64,000 nt of DNA from Arthrobacter sp. Soc17.1.1.1 (GTDB lineage Bacteria > Actinomycetota > Actinomycetes > Actinomycetales > Micrococcaceae), in contig NZ_JBAJII010000001.1 in assembly GCF_036867195.1 (NCBI RefSeq), forward strand, positions 248,001 to 312,000, in the 5' to 3' direction. How positions within the stretch are numbered: position 1 is the first letter of the stretch; each line of letters starts with the position of its first letter. The position numbers and the translations under genes were made by a program. Positions 54,194 to 61,880 of the stretch are shown in pieces. The notes under the pieces were generated by a model that worked only from the letters and a program-made list of their open reading frames with translations, was not told the origin of the DNA and did not search any database.

Positions 54194-55548
54194 CTGGACG
54201 CGAAACGCCGTCGCCGGACTCCGTGCCACGCCTCCTCGAGGAGGCGGGCATCGCCGAGGACCCGGCGCTCGTCCACGCCGTCCGGAGCATCGCGGCGCTG
54301 GGCGGGCGGCCCGCACCGGACGCCTCCGCCGAGCTCGCGCAGCTCATGGCCGACGGCGGCAGGGCGTTGCAGAGCCGCCGGAACAAGCGCCGCATCACGT
54401 TCATCGGCGGTGCCCTCGCGGTGTCCATGGGCGCGGGCATGTCCGGGGTCGCGGCGGGGACGCTCCATCTCCGTGAGGGGTTCGACGACGCCGTCGTCTC
54501 GATCACCCGCTTCACCGTCCGCAACGACGTCGACCGGGCCGAACCCGCCCCGGGACCGCTCGCCGATGCGGGGCAGGGGCACGGCACCGCCGTCGTCCCG
54601 GCGGTGCCCGCTCCCGTTCATACCCCGGCACCGTCCGTCTCCGCCCCGGCGTCCGCCCCTGCGGGCGCCGGAGGTCCGCTCGTGCCGGCGCCCGCTCCCG
54701 CGTCGCCCGGTGCGGACGACGCCGCCGCCGCCCCGATGGCACCGCCCGCCACCCCGACGGCGCCGCCCGCCGTACCGGAGGCCCGGCCACCGGCCGGCAC
54801 GGTACTCCCTGCCAACCCCGCGACCCCGACCCCTGCGCGGGGCGGTCCGCAGCAGCGCGTCGTCCCGATGACGCCGCCCGCGACGGGAACGGTGCCCGGC
54901 ACGACCGGCCGACCCGACCAGGCGAGGGCCGGTCAGGGCCGGCCGGACCAGGCCACGCCCGGGCAGCGCACGGCCCCGCCCCCGCCGGTCCGGGAGAAGC
55001 CGGGTCAGGCCGCTCCGGGCCAGGTGACGCCGGGTCAGGGGCCGGACAGGGGCCTGCCGAAGGAGGGCACGGGAACGGATCCGGTGACGATGAGCGGTGA
55101 CACGCCGGCTCCTGTCAGCCACCGCAGGTCGTGGCTCCGCGCACCGGCCGGTCCTGTCGACGCCGCGCTCTTCCTCGACGCGCCGATCGCCCCGGACCCC
55201 GATTGGCTCGCGCTGTTCCCTGCGGATGCGCTCGTCGATCCGGAGGGCCCGGTACCAGGACTCCCCGACGAGCCGGCCCCGGAGGACGCCCTGCCGGGCG
55301 AGCCTGCCCCGGAGGAGCTGCCGGCCGAACCGGTCCCGGAGGAGCTGCCGGCCGAACCGGCCCCGGAGGACGCCCTGCCGGACGAGTCTGCCCCGGAGGA
55401 GCCGCCGGGCGGACCGACCCCGGAGGACGCCCTGCCTGTGGACCTCGTCGGGCCCGTGGAACCTGCAGCGTCGGACAGCTCCGGTCCCGACGTCGCCGTG
55501 CCTGAGGCCGGATCCCGGTCGGCGGGTGTGTCCCACCGTTCCCGCTGA
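54190..55548 (+). CDS. Single-pass membrane protein with Pro/Glu-rich outer region, putative anti-sigma factor
   Basis: This 452-residue protein has a cytosolic N-terminus of about 68 residues that could bind the sigma factor, one transmembrane helix (about 72-92, FIGGALAVSMGAGMSGVAAG), then about 360 extracytosolic residues that are Pro/Ala-rich and, near the C-terminus, acidic with repeats of the type PAPEELPAE. The low-complexity region looks like a spacer able to cross the cell wall. No zinc anti-sigma motif was found. Coupling to the sigma-factor gene is the main reason for the call. Confidence 0.55.
   Translation: MTGRETPSPDSVPRLLEEAGIAEDPALVHAVRSIAALGGRPAPDASAELAQLMADGGRALQSRRNKRRITFIGGALAVSMGAGMSGVAAGTLHLREGFDDAVVSITRFTVRNDVDRAEPAPGPLADAGQGHGTAVVPAVPAPVHTPAPSVSAPASAPAGAGGPLVPAPAPASPGADDAAAAPMAPPATPTAPPAVPEARPPAGTVLPANPATPTPARGGPQQRVVPMTPPATGTVPGTTGRPDQARAGQGRPDQATPGQRTAPPPPVREKPGQAAPGQVTPGQGPDRGLPKEGTGTDPVTMSGDTPAPVSHRRSWLRAPAGPVDAALFLDAPIAPDPDWLALFPADALVDPEGPVPGLPDEPAPEDALPGEPAPEELPAEPVPEELPAEPAPEDALPDESAPEEPPGGPTPEDALPVDLVGPVEPAASDSSGPDVAVPEAGSRSAGVSHRSR
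55268..55440 (+). repeat. Acidic Pro/Glu codon repeats in the membrane-protein gene
   Basis: Imperfect 24- to 39-base units encode P-x-P-E-E/D repeats; two adjacent 24-base units coding for EELPAEPx are nearly identical. The repeats are in frame and of low complexity, so number variation would leave the frame open. Confidence 0.65.
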
Positions 55549-55577
55549 CCGGGATCGGGCCCGGGGCAGGCGGCGCC

Positions 55578-56078
55578 CTACGAGGTGATCTGCCGCTTCG
55601 AGGAGATCACGCCGGTGTTGAACCCGGCGAGGTTGAGCCCGCCGTGGAAGCGTGCGTGCTCGATCTTGATGCACCGGTCCATCACCACGTCCAGGCCCGC
55701 GGCTTCTGCGTCCCGTGCGACCTCCTCGTGCCACGAGCCGAGCTGCAGCCACAGCGTCTTCGCGCCGACCGCGAGCGTCTCCGCCAGCACGGAGGGCAGA
55801 TCGTCGTGCCGGCGGAACACGTCCACGACGTCGGGCACCTCGGGCAGGTCCTCCAGGGACGCGTAGGCCGGCTGCCCCAGGATCTCCTTCGCCACGGGGT
55901 TCACGAAGTACAGCCGGTAGGGCGAGGAGGACTGCAGGTAGGTGGCCACGAAGTAGGAGGCCCGCGAGGGCTTGTCCGATGCTCCGACGATCGCCACCGA
56001 CCGCGCGTTCCTCAGCAGGGCCAGGCGTTCCGGAGCCGAGGGCCCCTCCCAGGTGCGCGGTGCTGCGGTGCCGCTCAT
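55578..56078 (-). CDS. CoA-binding domain protein (YccU-like)
   Basis: This 166-residue cytosolic protein is a Rossmann-fold CoA-binding domain: VAIVGASDKPSRASYFVATYLQ (about 29-50) with the glycine-containing loop, YFVNPVAKEILG, VDVFRRHDDLPSVL, LWLQLGSWHEE and DRCIKIEHARF. The last two are hallmarks of the YccU/CoA-binding family. The ATG at 56078 overlaps the metY stop (ATGA). It is third in the sfnG–metY operon. A role in sulfur metabolism is suggested only by context. Confidence 0.85.
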   Translation of the reverse strand: MSGTAAPRTWEGPSAPERLALLRNARSVAIVGASDKPSRASYFVATYLQSSSPYRLYFVNPVAKEILGQPAYASLEDLPEVPDVVDVFRRHDDLPSVLAETLAVGAKTLWLQLGSWHEEVARDAEAAGLDVVMDRCIKIEHARFHGGLNLAGFNTGVISSKRQITS

Positions 56079-57454
56079 GCTCCCACTCCCACTGCCCGCG
56101 TCGCGGACTCGTCGTCGTCGTCCTGTCCGGCCGCCTCCTGCGGGAGGTCCTCGAACGACGCGTCCGAGGCGTTGGCCGCCACGTCGAGCGCCTGGTCGAG
56201 GTCCCACAGGATGTCGTCGAGGTCCTCGAGGCCCACCGAGATGCGCACCAGGTCCTCGGGGACGCCGGCTGCGGCGAGCTGCTCGGCCGAGAGCTGCTGG
56301 TGGGTCGTCGAGCCGGGGTGGATCACGAGCGTGCGCGCATCGCCCACGTTCGCGAGGTGCGAGGCGATCTGCAGCGATTCGATGAACTTCTGGCCGGCCT
56401 TGCGGCCGCCCTTGACGCCGAAGCTGAACACCGACCCGGGGCCCTGGGGGAGATAGGTCTTCGCACGCTCGTGGTGCACGTGCGTGGGGAGTCCCGCGTA
56501 GTTCACGTAGTCCACGCGGGGATCGGCCTGCAGCCACTCCGCTACGGCCTGCGCGTTCTCGAGGTGCTCGTCGAGGCGCTGGGCCAGGGTCTCCACCCCC
56601 TGCAGGAGCTGGAAGGCCGACGACGGGGAGAGCGACGGGCCGATGTCGCGCAGCTGCTCGGTGCGCAGCTTGGTCAGGAACCCGTACTCGCCGAAGTTCG
56701 CCCACCACTGGATGTTGCCGTAGGAGGGCACGGGCTCGGTCATGGTGGGGAACTTCCCGTTGCCCCAGTCGAACCGGCCGCTCTCCACGACCACGCCGCC
56801 GAGGGTGGTGCCGTGGCCGCCGATGAACTTGGTGGCGGAGTGGATCACGATGTCCGCGCCGTGCTCGATGGGCCGCACGAGGTAGGGCGTGCTGAGCGTC
56901 GAGTCGACGATGAAGGGGATCCCGGCGTCGTGGGCCACCTTCGCCAGGCCCGCGAGGTCCGCGATCTCGCCGGAGGGGTTCGCGATGACCTCGGCGTAGA
57001 CGGCCTTCGTGTTCTCGCGGATGGCGGCCGCGTAGTCGGCCGGATCGGTGCCGGGGACGAAGGTGGTCTCGATGCCGAAGCGGCGCAGCGTGACGTCGAG
57101 CTGCGTGACCGTCCCCCCGTACAGCTGCGACGCGGCGACGATGTGGTCGCCCGCCTGGCACAGCGCCGCGAAGGTGATGAACTCGGCGCTCATGCCCGAC
57201 GCCGTCGCCACCGCGCCGATACCGCCCTCGAGGGAAGCGATGCGCTCCTCGAACGCCGCGACGGTGGGATTGCCGATACGCGAGTAGATGTTCCCGTACT
57301 TCTGCAGCGCGAAGAGGTTGGCGGCGTCGTTGGTGTCCTTGAACACGAACGACGTCGTCTGGTAGATCGGCACGGCGCGCGCCCCGTGCGTGGCGTCGGG
57401 GGTGCCGCCGGCGTGCAGGGCACGCGTGCGGAAACCGAAGGAACGTTCTGCCAT
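56075..57454 (-). CDS. metY: O-acetylhomoserine sulfhydrylase / aminocarboxypropyltransferase
   Basis: This PLP enzyme makes homocysteine (or methionine from methanethiol) by direct sulfhydrylation of O-acetylhomoserine. The 459-residue protein has [62 protein letters not shown] with the Schiff-base Lys, and [11 protein letters not shown]. Length fits MetY rather than MetB/MetC. A C-terminal acidic tail is longer than usual. The start overlaps the sfnG stop (TGATG). SAM control through the S-box upstream of sfnG fits its role in methionine synthesis. Confidence 0.92.
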   Translation of the reverse strand: MAERSFGFRTRALHAGGTPDATHGARAVPIYQTTSFVFKDTNDAANLFALQKYGNIYSRIGNPTVAAFEERIASLEGGIGAVATASGMSAEFITFAALCQAGDHIVAASQLYGGTVTQLDVTLRRFGIETTFVPGTDPADYAAAIRENTKAVYAEVIANPSGEIADLAGLAKVAHDAGIPFIVDSTLSTPYLVRPIEHGADIVIHSATKFIGGHGTTLGGVVVESGRFDWGNGKFPTMTEPVPSYGNIQWWANFGEYGFLTKLRTEQLRDIGPSLSPSSAFQLLQGVETLAQRLDEHLENAQAVAEWLQADPRVDYVNYAGLPTHVHHERAKTYLPQGPGSVFSFGVKGGRKAGQKFIESLQIASHLANVGDARTLVIHPGSTTHQQLSAEQLAAAGVPEDLVRISVGLEDLDDILWDLDQALDVAANASDASFEDLPQEAAGQDDDDESATRAVGVGA

Positions 57455-58620
57455 CAGATACCTGCCTTGGTGGGTTCGTGGGTTGCGAGGGTGGCATCCG
57501 GATCGAAATCGACGCCGGCGGCGCGCGCGGCGTCCGCCTCGAGCTGCCGCACGATCGGCAGGATGTCGGTGCCGAAGGCGGCGACCTCCTCCTGGAAGTG
57601 CAGGTAGCAGGTGAGGAGGAGATTCACGCCGATCTTCTTGTACTCGACGATGCGCTCGGCGATCTGCTCGGGCGTACCGATGAGCCGGGTCCTGAAACCG
57701 TCGTTGTACTGGACGAGGTCCTCGAACGAGGAGTCGGCCCACATGCCCCTGCCGTCCTTCGTGGAAGCCCCGGCCTCCTGGACGGCATCGCGGAATCCCT
57801 CGACGGCGGGGCGGTGCGCCTTCGCGACGATCTCGCGCAGGGTCTCCCGTGCCTCCTTCTCGGAGTCGCGGGCGATGACGAACCCGTTGAGCCCGTACCG
57901 CGGGTGCCGGCCCGCCCGGGCAGCGGAGGCCCGCACGCCGGCGATGTTCTCCCTGAATCCCTCGAGGTCCTTGCCGTTCGAGAAGTACCAGTCCGCCACC
58001 CGGCCCGCGGTGGCCTGCGCCGCCGTCGAATTGCCTCCGAAGAAGATCTCGGGGTGCGGACGGCCGGGCACGTCGACGGGAGCAGGGCTGAGTGTGAAGT
58101 CGGTGATGTCGTAGTACTTCCCCGACTGGCTGTACCCCTCCTCGGTCCACAGGCCGCGCAGCACGCGGATGAACTCCTCCGTGCGGACGTACCGTTCGTC
58201 GTGCTCGAGCCAGTCGAGGCCGAAGTTCACGAACTCGTCCTTGAGCCAGCCGGAGACGATGTTGACGGCGGCACGGCCGTTGGAGATGTGGTCCGCGGTG
58301 ATGATGAACTTCGCGAGCACGCCCGGGTGCCACATGCCGGGATGCACCGCGGCGATGACCTTCAGCTTCTCGGTCGCGGCGAGGAGCGCGAGGGAGAACG
58401 ATGTCGCCTCGTGCTGCTTGTCCGCGCCGTAGGACGCGGCGTAGCGGGTCTGCGACAGGGCGTACTCGAAACCGGCGTCCTCAGCGATCCGGGCGAGCTT
58501 CCGGTTGTACTCGAAGTCCCACCCGGTACGCTGCTCGATGGTCGAGACCACCAGGCCGCCGCTCACGTTCGGCACCCAGTAGGCGAATTTGAGGGGGGTG
58601 GAAAGGTCGGCGACGCTCAT
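57454..58620 (-). CDS. sfnG: FMN-dependent dimethylsulfone monooxygenase
   Basis: This LLM-class flavin monooxygenase of about 388 residues oxidises dimethylsulfone to methanesulfinate, releasing sulfur for assimilation. It begins SVADLSTPLKFAYWVPNVSGGLVVS and includes FEYALSQTRYAASYG, IAAVHPGMWHPG, NIVSGWLKDEF, FFGGNST and GTPEQIAERIVEYKKIG, which match SfnG closely. The ATG at 58620 is preferred because GGAGG lies five to six bases upstream; ATGs at 58623 and 58632 are also in frame. It is first in the operon and follows a SAM-I riboswitch. No reductase gene is present nearby. Confidence 0.88.
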   Translation of the reverse strand: MSVADLSTPLKFAYWVPNVSGGLVVSTIEQRTGWDFEYNRKLARIAEDAGFEYALSQTRYAASYGADKQHEATSFSLALLAATEKLKVIAAVHPGMWHPGVLAKFIITADHISNGRAAVNIVSGWLKDEFVNFGLDWLEHDERYVRTEEFIRVLRGLWTEEGYSQSGKYYDITDFTLSPAPVDVPGRPHPEIFFGGNSTAAQATAGRVADWYFSNGKDLEGFRENIAGVRASAARAGRHPRYGLNGFVIARDSEKEARETLREIVAKAHRPAVEGFRDAVQEAGASTKDGRGMWADSSFEDLVQYNDGFRTRLIGTPEQIAERIVEYKKIGVNLLLTCYLHFQEEVAAFGTDILPIVRQLEADAARAAGVDFDPDATLATHEPTKAGI

Positions 58621-58633
58621 CATGTCCTCCATC

Positions 58634-58735
58634 GGTCTGGCAGTAGCACCCTACTGTCGCCGCGGATCGCGGAGGCCAGGGTTGCTGCGGCGTCAGTGAG
58701 CCAGATCTCTCAGCCGCTCGGGATGGTCAGAACGA
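58634..58735 (-). ncRNA. SAM-I (S-box) riboswitch
   Basis: On the minus strand the region reads through the S-box core: an ATC..GAG segment, GGCTGAGAGATCTGGCTC, CTGACGCCGCAGCAACC, then the closing GGTGCTA...CCAGA. These are the signature conserved segments of the SAM-I aptamer, in order and with normal spacing. P1 would pair TCTG with CAGA. The aptamer ends only a few bases before the sfnG ribosome site, so binding of SAM may block translation or transcription of sfnG–metY. Confidence 0.82.
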
Positions 58736-58853
58736 GTGTGACACTGCGCACCCGGGGGAACCAAACAATGTGTCTTCGGAAGTGCACGCCACCCGCTCAC
58801 GGATGGGTGCCGGAACCCTTGACAAAGTTGACCTATGCAACAAAGACTGGCCG

Positions 58854-58867
58854 TGGGAGCGCTTCCA
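58854..58867 (+). promoter_or_regulatory. CebR-like operator upstream of the GH6 cellulase
   Basis: TGGGAGCGCTTCCA differs at one position from the palindromic CebR box (TGGGAGCGCTCCCA) known in actinobacteria. It lies 66 bases before the cellulase ATG and about 30 bases after a TTGACA sequence (58819-58824). The regulator gene is not in the window. Confidence 0.72.
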
Positions 58868-58932
58868 TGGGGATCGGCGGCGTCTCTTGTTCGGGTTCTC
58901 GCAACCACCCATCATCGACATGAGGAGCAACG

Positions 58933-60204
58933 ATGCTCAGCATCTCCAGAACGTGCGCCATGACCCTTGCACTCGCAGGGGTCCTCGCATCCACCGCCCT
59001 CGCCGCGCTGCCGGCGTCGGCCGGTCCGGGCGGAGGACCAGGAGCGGAGTCCTCCGCCACCGAGTTCTACGTCCCGAAGACCGACCACGAGGCACAGCGC
59101 CAGATCGCCGGGCTGCGGGCCTCGGGTGACCGCCGGACGGCGGACAGCCTCAGCGCGATGGTCTCCACGCCGCAGGCCGTATGGGTCACGGACAGCGACC
59201 CCGCCACGGTGACGCGGGAGGTCCGCGCCACCACGCACCGCGCCGCCGGCAAGCAGCAGATGCCCGTGCTCGCCGCCTACAACCTGCCGTTCCGCGACTG
59301 CGCGCAGTACTCGGCCGGCGGGGCGACCGACGTCGCCGGCTACAAGGCCTGGATCGACGCCCTCGCGGCAGGCATCGAGGACCGCGCCGCGATGGTGGTG
59401 CTCGAGCCGGACGGGCTCGGGATCATCCCCTGGAACCGCGGGCTCGACGGCAACCTCGAGTGGTGCCAGCCGGCGGAGGCCGACGCCGCGACCGCGGCCG
59501 CGGAACGCTTCGAGATGCTCGGCTACGCCGTGGACCGGCTGAAGGCGCTGCCGAACACGAAGGTCTACCTCGACGGCACGCACAGCGCCTGGCTGGGCAC
59601 GGGGGAGATCGCCAGCCGCCTCGTGAAGGCCGGCGTGCAGGAGGCGGACGGGTTCTTCCTCAACGTCTCCAACTACGAGCTCACCGAGCGGCAGCTGAAG
59701 TACGGCTCCTGGGTATCCCAGTGCATCTACTACGCCACCGAGATCGATCCGGGCGCCTACGGCTCCTGCGCGAGCCAGTTCTACCCGGCCTCACCCTCGG
59801 ACTTCTCGACGTGGGGCCTGACGGACGCGTGGTACGCCCAGAACGTGGCGGGTGCCCGCAACGCGCCGACGTCGGAGGAGCTGGCGCACTTCGTGATCGA
59901 CACCAGCCGCAACGGCCGCGGGCCGTGGGTGCCGACGGCCACCTACCCGGATCCGCAGGTCTGGTGCAATCCTCCGGCTCGCGGACTGGGGCATACGCCC
60001 ACCGCGAACACGGGCAACGACCTCGCCGACGCCTTCCTGTGGATTAAGGTGCCCGGCGAGTCGGACGGCGAGTGCAGCCGCGGCCTGACGACCAACGGCG
60101 GAGTCGATCCCGAGTGGAATCGTGTGGACCCCGCGGCCGGCGGCTGGTTCCCTGAGCAGGCGCTCGACCTGATCAGGAACGCCGGCGCCCCCGCCCGGCG
60201 CTGA
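58933..60204 (+). CDS. Secreted GH6 family glycoside hydrolase (cellulase)
   Basis: This 423-residue secreted enzyme has a signal peptide (about 1-30, cleavage near PASA) and a single GH6 catalytic domain. Family motifs are VLAAYNLPFRDCAQYSAGG, MVVLEPDGLGI with the conserved Asp, VYLDGTHSAWLG, DGFFLNVSNY, HFVIDTSRNGRG and CNPPARGLGHTPT. Four Cys residues could form the usual two disulfides. There is no carbohydrate-binding module. The ATG has GGAG upstream, and a CebR-like box lies in the promoter. A terminator hairpin follows. Confidence 0.92.
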   Translation: MLSISRTCAMTLALAGVLASTALAALPASAGPGGGPGAESSATEFYVPKTDHEAQRQIAGLRASGDRRTADSLSAMVSTPQAVWVTDSDPATVTREVRATTHRAAGKQQMPVLAAYNLPFRDCAQYSAGGATDVAGYKAWIDALAAGIEDRAAMVVLEPDGLGIIPWNRGLDGNLEWCQPAEADAATAAAERFEMLGYAVDRLKALPNTKVYLDGTHSAWLGTGEIASRLVKAGVQEADGFFLNVSNYELTERQLKYGSWVSQCIYYATEIDPGAYGSCASQFYPASPSDFSTWGLTDAWYAQNVAGARNAPTSEELAHFVIDTSRNGRGPWVPTATYPDPQVWCNPPARGLGHTPTANTGNDLADAFLWIKVPGESDGECSRGLTTNGGVDPEWNRVDPAAGGWFPEQALDLIRNAGAPARR

Positions 60205-60210
60205 TGCACG

Positions 60211-60248
60211 AGGGGTGTGCGCGGTCACAGGACGCCGCGCACACCCCT
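60211..60248 (+). terminator. Terminator of the GH6 gene
   Basis: A perfect 14-bp stem (60211-60224 with 60235-60248) with a ten-base loop begins seven bases after the cellulase stop. No T tract is present. It ends just before the next small gene. Confidence 0.7.
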
Positions 60249-60267
60249 GCCGCCTAGGCTGAAGGAC

Positions 60268-60495
60268 ATGGAGAGCTGGAAGAACGCGCAGCGTGCGCAC
60301 GAGCGGAGGTTCTGGGGCACACTGCTCTGCGTCGGCGTGGCGCTGATCGCCGCTCTGTCCAGCAGCCTCCTCGCGGCGGCCACCAGCGCGGACTCCGGAG
60401 TGGGCCCCCGGTTCTATCTCCAGCAGTCCGTCCTGCTCGTCCTCACCGTTGCAGGCACCGTGCTCGCCCTCCGCCGGTGGCGATCGGCCTCGTAG
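60268..60495 (+). CDS. Small two-helix membrane protein
   Basis: This 75-residue protein has two hydrophobic helices (about 17-38 and 50-67) with a charged N-terminus (ESWKNAQRAHERRFW) and basic end (RRWRSAS). The ATG at 60268 has GAAGGA close by; the longer frame from 60217 runs through the terminator hairpin and was rejected. No family was recognised. It stands between the cellulase and the riboswitch-controlled hydrolase. Confidence 0.6.
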   Translation: MESWKNAQRAHERRFWGTLLCVGVALIAALSSSLLAAATSADSGVGPRFYLQQSVLLVLTVAGTVLALRRWRSAS

Positions 60496-60594
60496 GAGGG
60501 GCAGGATAACCGCCGTTACGCGAATGTGACAAACCCTTCGAGCAGTGGCTATGTTCTTCTGGTGCCTCCGCCTATGAGGGGTGCTCCTGGACGG

Positions 60595-60795
60595 AAATGC
60601 CGAGCCCTGCCGTCGTCCGGGATACGTTCGCAATCACCACGGCGGGGACGGGGGAACCACAGTTCCAGTGGACGCGCAGTTCTGACTGCCGACGTCCTTG
60701 GGGTTAAGTCGCACTGCGCACGCCGATGAGGTGATGCGCGCGACCGGGTGACTCCCATCCGAACCCGACAGCTCACCCCGCAGGCATGGGAGAGG
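60595..60795 (+). ncRNA. c-di-AMP (ydaO/yuaA) riboswitch
   Basis: Conserved segments of the actinobacterial ydaO motif occur in order: ATGCCGAG at the 5' side, GGGGGAACCACAG near 60650, CTTGGGGTTAAGTCG near 60698, then GAACCCGACAGCTCACC and CGCAGGCATGGGAGAG near the 3' end. P1 would pair ATGC (60597-60600) with GCAT (60784-60787). It lies directly before a cell-wall hydrolase gene, the usual target. The 3' end contains the GGGAGAGG ribosome site, so translational control is plausible. Confidence 0.88.
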
Positions 60796-60804
60796 TATAC
60801 ATCC

Positions 60805-61779
60805 ATGTCACGAAACATCTCTTCGGCGCGCCACCGTGCCGATATCGACGGCAATCTCGCGCTGCAGGGCCTGTCCCGTGCCGCCAAGGCCCACGCCACC
60901 ATGATCGGCCGTCCCGTTGCCATCGCCGCCGTCACGTCGGGCCTCGCGCTCAGCGCCGTCGGCACCGCCAACGCCGGCACCTACTCGGACCAGGGCACGA
61001 CAGCTCCCGCCGCCGTGGCAGCCCCGGCCGCTCCCGCAGCAGTAGCAGCTCCGGCCGCTCCCGCTGCAGTAGCAGCTCCCGCCGCTCCCGCAGCAGCTGC
61101 GACCGGTGCGACCCACACGGTCGTCGCAGGGGACACCCTCGGCGCCATCTCCGCCAGCTACGGTGCCGACCTGACCGCGGTCCTCGCGGCCAACGGGCTC
61201 TCCCTGGCATCGATCATCTTCCCGGGTGATTCCATCGCGATCCCCGCGGCTGGATCGGTCCCGGCGCAGACGGTCTCCGTCCCTGTCGCCGTCGCTCCTG
61301 CCGCTCCCGTGCAGCAGGCAGCGGCCGTCGCCCCCGCGCCCGTCGTGCAGCAGGCGGCAGTCGTGGCTCCGGCCCCGGCCCCGGCTCCGGCTCCGGCCCC
61401 GGCCGTCTCGACGGCCCCGGGCTCGGGTGTCTACCTGGCCTCGGCTCCCGTCGCCCCGGCAGCCAGCGGCGTCGGTGCGACCCTCCTGGCCTCGGCGCAG
61501 GCGCAGCTTGCAGCCGGCGCCGTCCAGGACTGCACCGTGCTCGTGGAGAACGCGCTGCGCGCCGCAGGTATCGCCGCAGGCGACCTCGGCCCGGCGCAGT
61601 TCTTCCAGTTCGGCACGGTCGTGGCGACCCCCGCCCCCGGGGACATCGTCATCACCGGTGGCCACGTGGCCATCTACGCCGGTGGCGGACAGGTCATCAG
61701 CAGCGGCATGAACGGTTCGAACCTGACCATGCAGCACCCCCTCTCGGACCTCCCGGGAGCAGCCTTCGTCCGGGTGTAA
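60805..61779 (+). CDS. LysM-containing peptidoglycan hydrolase (NlpC/P60-like)
   Basis: This 324-residue secreted protein has a long signal region ending AVGTANA (about residue 55), Ala/Pro spacer, a LysM domain (about 95-140, THTVVAGDTLGAISASYGADLTAVLAANG) for peptidoglycan binding, a second Ala/Pro/Val-rich spacer, and a C-terminal NlpC/P60-type domain with Cys in QDCTVLVENALRAAG and His in GGHVAIYAGGG. The domain diverges from the classic DCSG motif (DCTV). The ATG at 60805 follows GGGAGAGG. Control by the c-di-AMP riboswitch links wall remodelling to turgor or wall status. Confidence 0.87.
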   Translation: MSRNISSARHRADIDGNLALQGLSRAAKAHATMIGRPVAIAAVTSGLALSAVGTANAGTYSDQGTTAPAAVAAPAAPAAVAAPAAPAAVAAPAAPAAAATGATHTVVAGDTLGAISASYGADLTAVLAANGLSLASIIFPGDSIAIPAAGSVPAQTVSVPVAVAPAAPVQQAAAVAPAPVVQQAAVVAPAPAPAPAPAPAVSTAPGSGVYLASAPVAPAASGVGATLLASAQAQLAAGAVQDCTVLVENALRAAGIAAGDLGPAQFFQFGTVVATPAPGDIVITGGHVAIYAGGGQVISSGMNGSNLTMQHPLSDLPGAAFVRV

Positions 61780-61845
61780 CACCCGGACGGACCACACACG
61801 GGAAGCGGCAGGTGCTTGGACGGGGCGCCTGCCGCTTCCTTCCGT
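61769..61845 (+). terminator. Two terminator-like hairpins after the LysM hydrolase
   Basis: A perfect 9-bp inverted repeat (61769-61777 with 61781-61789) encloses the TAA stop codon. A second perfect 12-bp stem (61801-61812 with 61828-61839) follows and is trailed by TTCCGTT. Both may act for this gene and for acs on the other strand. Confidence 0.7.
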
Positions 61846-61880
61846 TAACGACGGGGACAGCGGGTGCCGGGCGGACCCCG

